Below are positions 61,947-64,000 of a stretch of 64,000 nt of DNA, piece after piece. The stretch is from Pseudomonas sp. ICMP 561 (GTDB lineage Bacteria; Pseudomonadota; Gammaproteobacteria; Pseudomonadales; Pseudomonadaceae): positions 118,657 to 182,656 of the forward strand of contig NZ_LKBT01000070.1 of NCBI RefSeq assembly GCF_002699985.1, written 5' to 3'. A model generated the notes under the pieces. The model was not told the DNA's origin. It saw only the letters and a program-made list of their open reading frames with translations, and made no database searches. Every line of letters begins with the position of its first letter. Positions within the stretch are counted from its first letter, which is position 1. Position numbers and translations under genes: made by a program.

Positions 61947-63998
61947 TCACTCGACCAGCGTTAACGCACCATCGACATACCGCACCTCGCGCCCCAGCCA
62001 CGCGGGGTCTACATCGGGCATCACCGCCGAGGGCTTACGAAGCTCACGCAGCAGGGTCGAGCCATGTGACAGACGCCCTCCCATGCGTGCAATCACCGCA
62101 CGGGCATTCTGATAATGAGCGTGACGCCCGGGGTCCAGAGTGTCCTCGAGCAAAATATCCTCACCCAGAACACCCTGCACTTGCCCCGGATAAATCATGA
62201 ACCCGGCGGCGTGTTCGGTTCCCTCACTGCCGTCCTGCCAAAAACTGCCAGCACGGTTGCGAACATCCGCGTGCGGCTCAAACCAGTAAGCTCGTTCAGT
62301 CATTGGCATGGCGTGATGCAGACGAAAAAACACCCTCATCAGATTGTCGCGATACCACTCTCGCACTTGCAGATAATAGCCACGCAGACCGGGCAAACCG
62401 GCGCAATGCGCCAGTTTTATAGCGCTCGACCATGTCGGGAATGGCTGCAACGGCAGGTCTGTCAAAGGCGGACGAGCAGTAGCCGGATCAGTTTCCCACG
62501 GCAAGCGATGAGGACAGTGCTCAAGGTCATGGTAAGCGGTCGGCGGGCGGCCAAAGAGGTCGCCGCCACTGCTGGCAAGTGCGGTTGCAATGCACAGGTT
62601 GCCCTGCACCACGAACACATAAAAACGGGTGAACCAGTCGGCAAACTGCCTGCCATCAGCATCTTGTGCCTGGAGGGCGCTGAGTTCCCGGTCAAAACGC
62701 TGCAATTGCTTTTCCAGCGTCAGCAAATGCCCGCGCGCGATGCGTTGCATGCGCAGGAACAGTGGCAGCGAACGCAGCAATCGCATGGGCCGCCAAGGCA
62801 GGTGCGGCGTTGCGCCGCCGACTTCACCGGCGTAGCTGCTGGAGGCAACGCCCCAGTCGGCCAGGCGAGCGAGAAACAGATCATTGTTGATATAGGAAGC
62901 ACCGCCGAACAAGGCGGTAAACGGTTCGTTGTCCTGCAACACCCGAGGATCCCAGCGCGCCATGATTGCCGGAATACTGCCAGCAGCGCGGCGCTGAGCG
63001 TACTCCACCAGACGGCTGGGCTGAGGCGGCAGGATCTCGGCGATGTTGGCCGCGGTCAAGTGACGACGCCAGCCGTAATCACTGATCGGTCGATACTGCA
63101 GCAGCCACAGTTGTCGGCCGTCCCACGCCCACTCGACATCGCCCGGCACATAGTGAAAGACCCGCAGTACACCTTGCAGAAAGTCCCAGAGTTTTTCCTG
63201 GGTCAAACCGTGAGCTGACTTGAACGCGTGACTGCTCCAGGACTCACCCAGACGGGAAATAACAGCGCGCTCAGGGCTTGCCTGGCCGTCAGCCAGAGAT
63301 TCAAGGTGGCCCTCGACCCACTCCAGCTCGACGGCCAGGTGGCGAACGAAAGCAATTCCGGAAAGCACCGGCGTGATGAACCGCTGCACAACCACTTCTT
63401 CAACACCCGCGTCGTGCAGCTCGGCGATACGCGCAGATACGTTAAGCGCAGGTTCGCGCAGGAAAGTAGTGCTCAGGCCCGCGTTCGCAGAGTCGGCCTG
63501 GTCCTCGCCAAAACTGGAGGAGCGCACCGCCCAAGTGGCATCCGGCTGGCTGGAAAGAAATGCAGACAGACCGTGATCGTCTCCCTTTACCAGTGACAAC
63601 GCCGGCGGTACCGGTTGCCCGGCGCAGGCGGCCAGACGCAAGCGTCCACCTTTGGTATGGGCGACAAACCCGCGCTGCTTCGATTCCAGCCATTGTACAA
63701 ATGCGGCTGGCGAATCGATCCACGGATAATGGCCCCAGCCCGGCTGCAAACTGATGGTCAGGTCAGCGCGGGCCAGAATAGCCGACCATGCCGCTGCCTG
63801 CTCAATGCCCAACACTCCATCCTGATCGCCCCACACCAGCTCGATCGGGTCTTGCACCCACTCCAGCAAAGGCAGCGCGGTGTCGGCCCGCAACAAGTCC
63901 CAATACGGCATGAACGCACGGCAGCGGGCATACCCGTCACCCATGCGCTGATAGTGACTGGCGGGCCAGGGCTGCCGGGGGAACTTGCGGGCAAACAA
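61947..63998 (-). CDS. Alpha/beta-hydrolase–PEP-utilising phosphotransferase fusion, 5' end outside window
   Basis: At least 683 residues; the frame runs past the window end, so its start is missing. Residues up to about 105 are the C-terminal part of an alpha/beta-hydrolase with the acid (VWGDQDG near 57) and catalytic histidine (GWGHYPW near 88). From about 150 an ATP-grasp/PEP-pyruvate binding domain follows (WAVRSSSFGED near 155, QRFITPVLSG, VPGDVEWAWD near 285). A long middle region (330-620) of unknown role precedes the swivelling phosphohistidine domain (GGRLSHGSTLLREL, His near 645). The latter order is like rifampin phosphotransferase; the added hydrolase is unusual. Substrate unknown. 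Confidence 0.8.
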   Translation of the reverse strand: MFARKFPRQPWPASHYQRMGDGYARCRAFMPYWDLLRADTALPLLEWVQDPIELVWGDQDGVLGIEQAAAWSAILARADLTISLQPGWGHYPWIDSPAAFVQWLESKQRGFVAHTKGGRLRLAACAGQPVPPALSLVKGDDHGLSAFLSSQPDATWAVRSSSFGEDQADSANAGLSTTFLREPALNVSARIAELHDAGVEEVVVQRFITPVLSGIAFVRHLAVELEWVEGHLESLADGQASPERAVISRLGESWSSHAFKSAHGLTQEKLWDFLQGVLRVFHYVPGDVEWAWDGRQLWLLQYRPISDYGWRRHLTAANIAEILPPQPSRLVEYAQRRAAGSIPAIMARWDPRVLQDNEPFTALFGGASYINNDLFLARLADWGVASSSYAGEVGGATPHLPWRPMRLLRSLPLFLRMQRIARGHLLTLEKQLQRFDRELSALQAQDADGRQFADWFTRFYVFVVQGNLCIATALASSGGDLFGRPPTAYHDLEHCPHRLPWETDPATARPPLTDLPLQPFPTWSSAIKLAHCAGLPGLRGYYLQVREWYRDNLMRVFFRLHHAMPMTERAYWFEPHADVRNRAGSFWQDGSEGTEHAAGFMIYPGQVQGVLGEDILLEDTLDPGRHAHYQNARAVIARMGGRLSHGSTLLRELRKPSAVMPDVDPAWLGREVRYVDGALTLVE

Positions 63999-64000
63999 TG

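Overview
The window reads as a chromosomal segment of a Pseudomonas of the fluorescens/putida type. The reasons are the complete carnitine locus cdhR / caiX-cdhC-cdhA-cdhB, a dimethylsulfone monooxygenase (sfnG) behind a sigma-54 type promoter, and many paired REP elements of the kinds common in these species. No rRNA, tRNA, insertion sequence, integrase or CRISPR array was seen. All function calls come from reading the protein sequences; no database search was run.

Layout. 1-7.9 kb: hexuronate/hexonate use (5'-truncated uxuA, an UxuR-like GntR regulator, uxaA-type altronate dehydratase, a zinc-dependent hexonate dehydrogenase, glycerate kinase) plus an MHS-type transporter, with two UxuR-like operator boxes in the divergent promoter at 4.85 kb. 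7.9-12.4 kb: MFS transporter, amidase and DUF2848 protein facing a GntR regulator, with the same perfect palindrome at both divergent promoters. 12.5-16.2 kb: LysR regulator, lipoprotein, DUF2625 protein, second LysR regulator. 16.7-24.6 kb: a one-direction catabolic locus with a fused permease-ATPase importer, PhyH-type dioxygenase, binding protein, class II aldolase, flavin monooxygenase, RidA protein, DUF1028 protein and an ArgE-type deacylase; the substrate is unknown. 24.6-33 kb: a small exported protein, HxlR/SDR pair, hexuronate transporter exuT, GH3 lipoprotein, DUF2251 protein, sfnG.

33.6-46 kb looks like an accessory block: a 2208-residue DUF4011-helicase-Vsr-like nuclease protein resembling the Hhe antiphage family, an unknown coiled-coil protein, two very small ORFs, a DUF262/DUF1524 (GmrSD-like) nuclease and a YwqK/MORN-repeat lipoprotein, with long gene-poor flanks. 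46.4-53.6 kb: a PRISE-type reductase, then nitrilase, IclR regulator, RidA protein and a four-gene amino-acid type ABC importer, which together suggest uptake and hydrolysis of a nitrile or related nitrogen compound. 54.1-61.9 kb: an orphan SMI1/KNR4 protein, the carnitine locus (with REP pairs inside the operon), an Imm22-like protein and two proteins of unknown role. 61.9-64 kb: a 5'-truncated gene joining an alpha/beta-hydrolase end to a PEP-utilising phosphotransferase, an unusual fusion.

The strongest candidates for something undescribed are the 16.7-24.6 kb catabolic locus, the helicase-nuclease block with its unknown partner, and the hydrolase-phosphotransferase fusion at the window edge.
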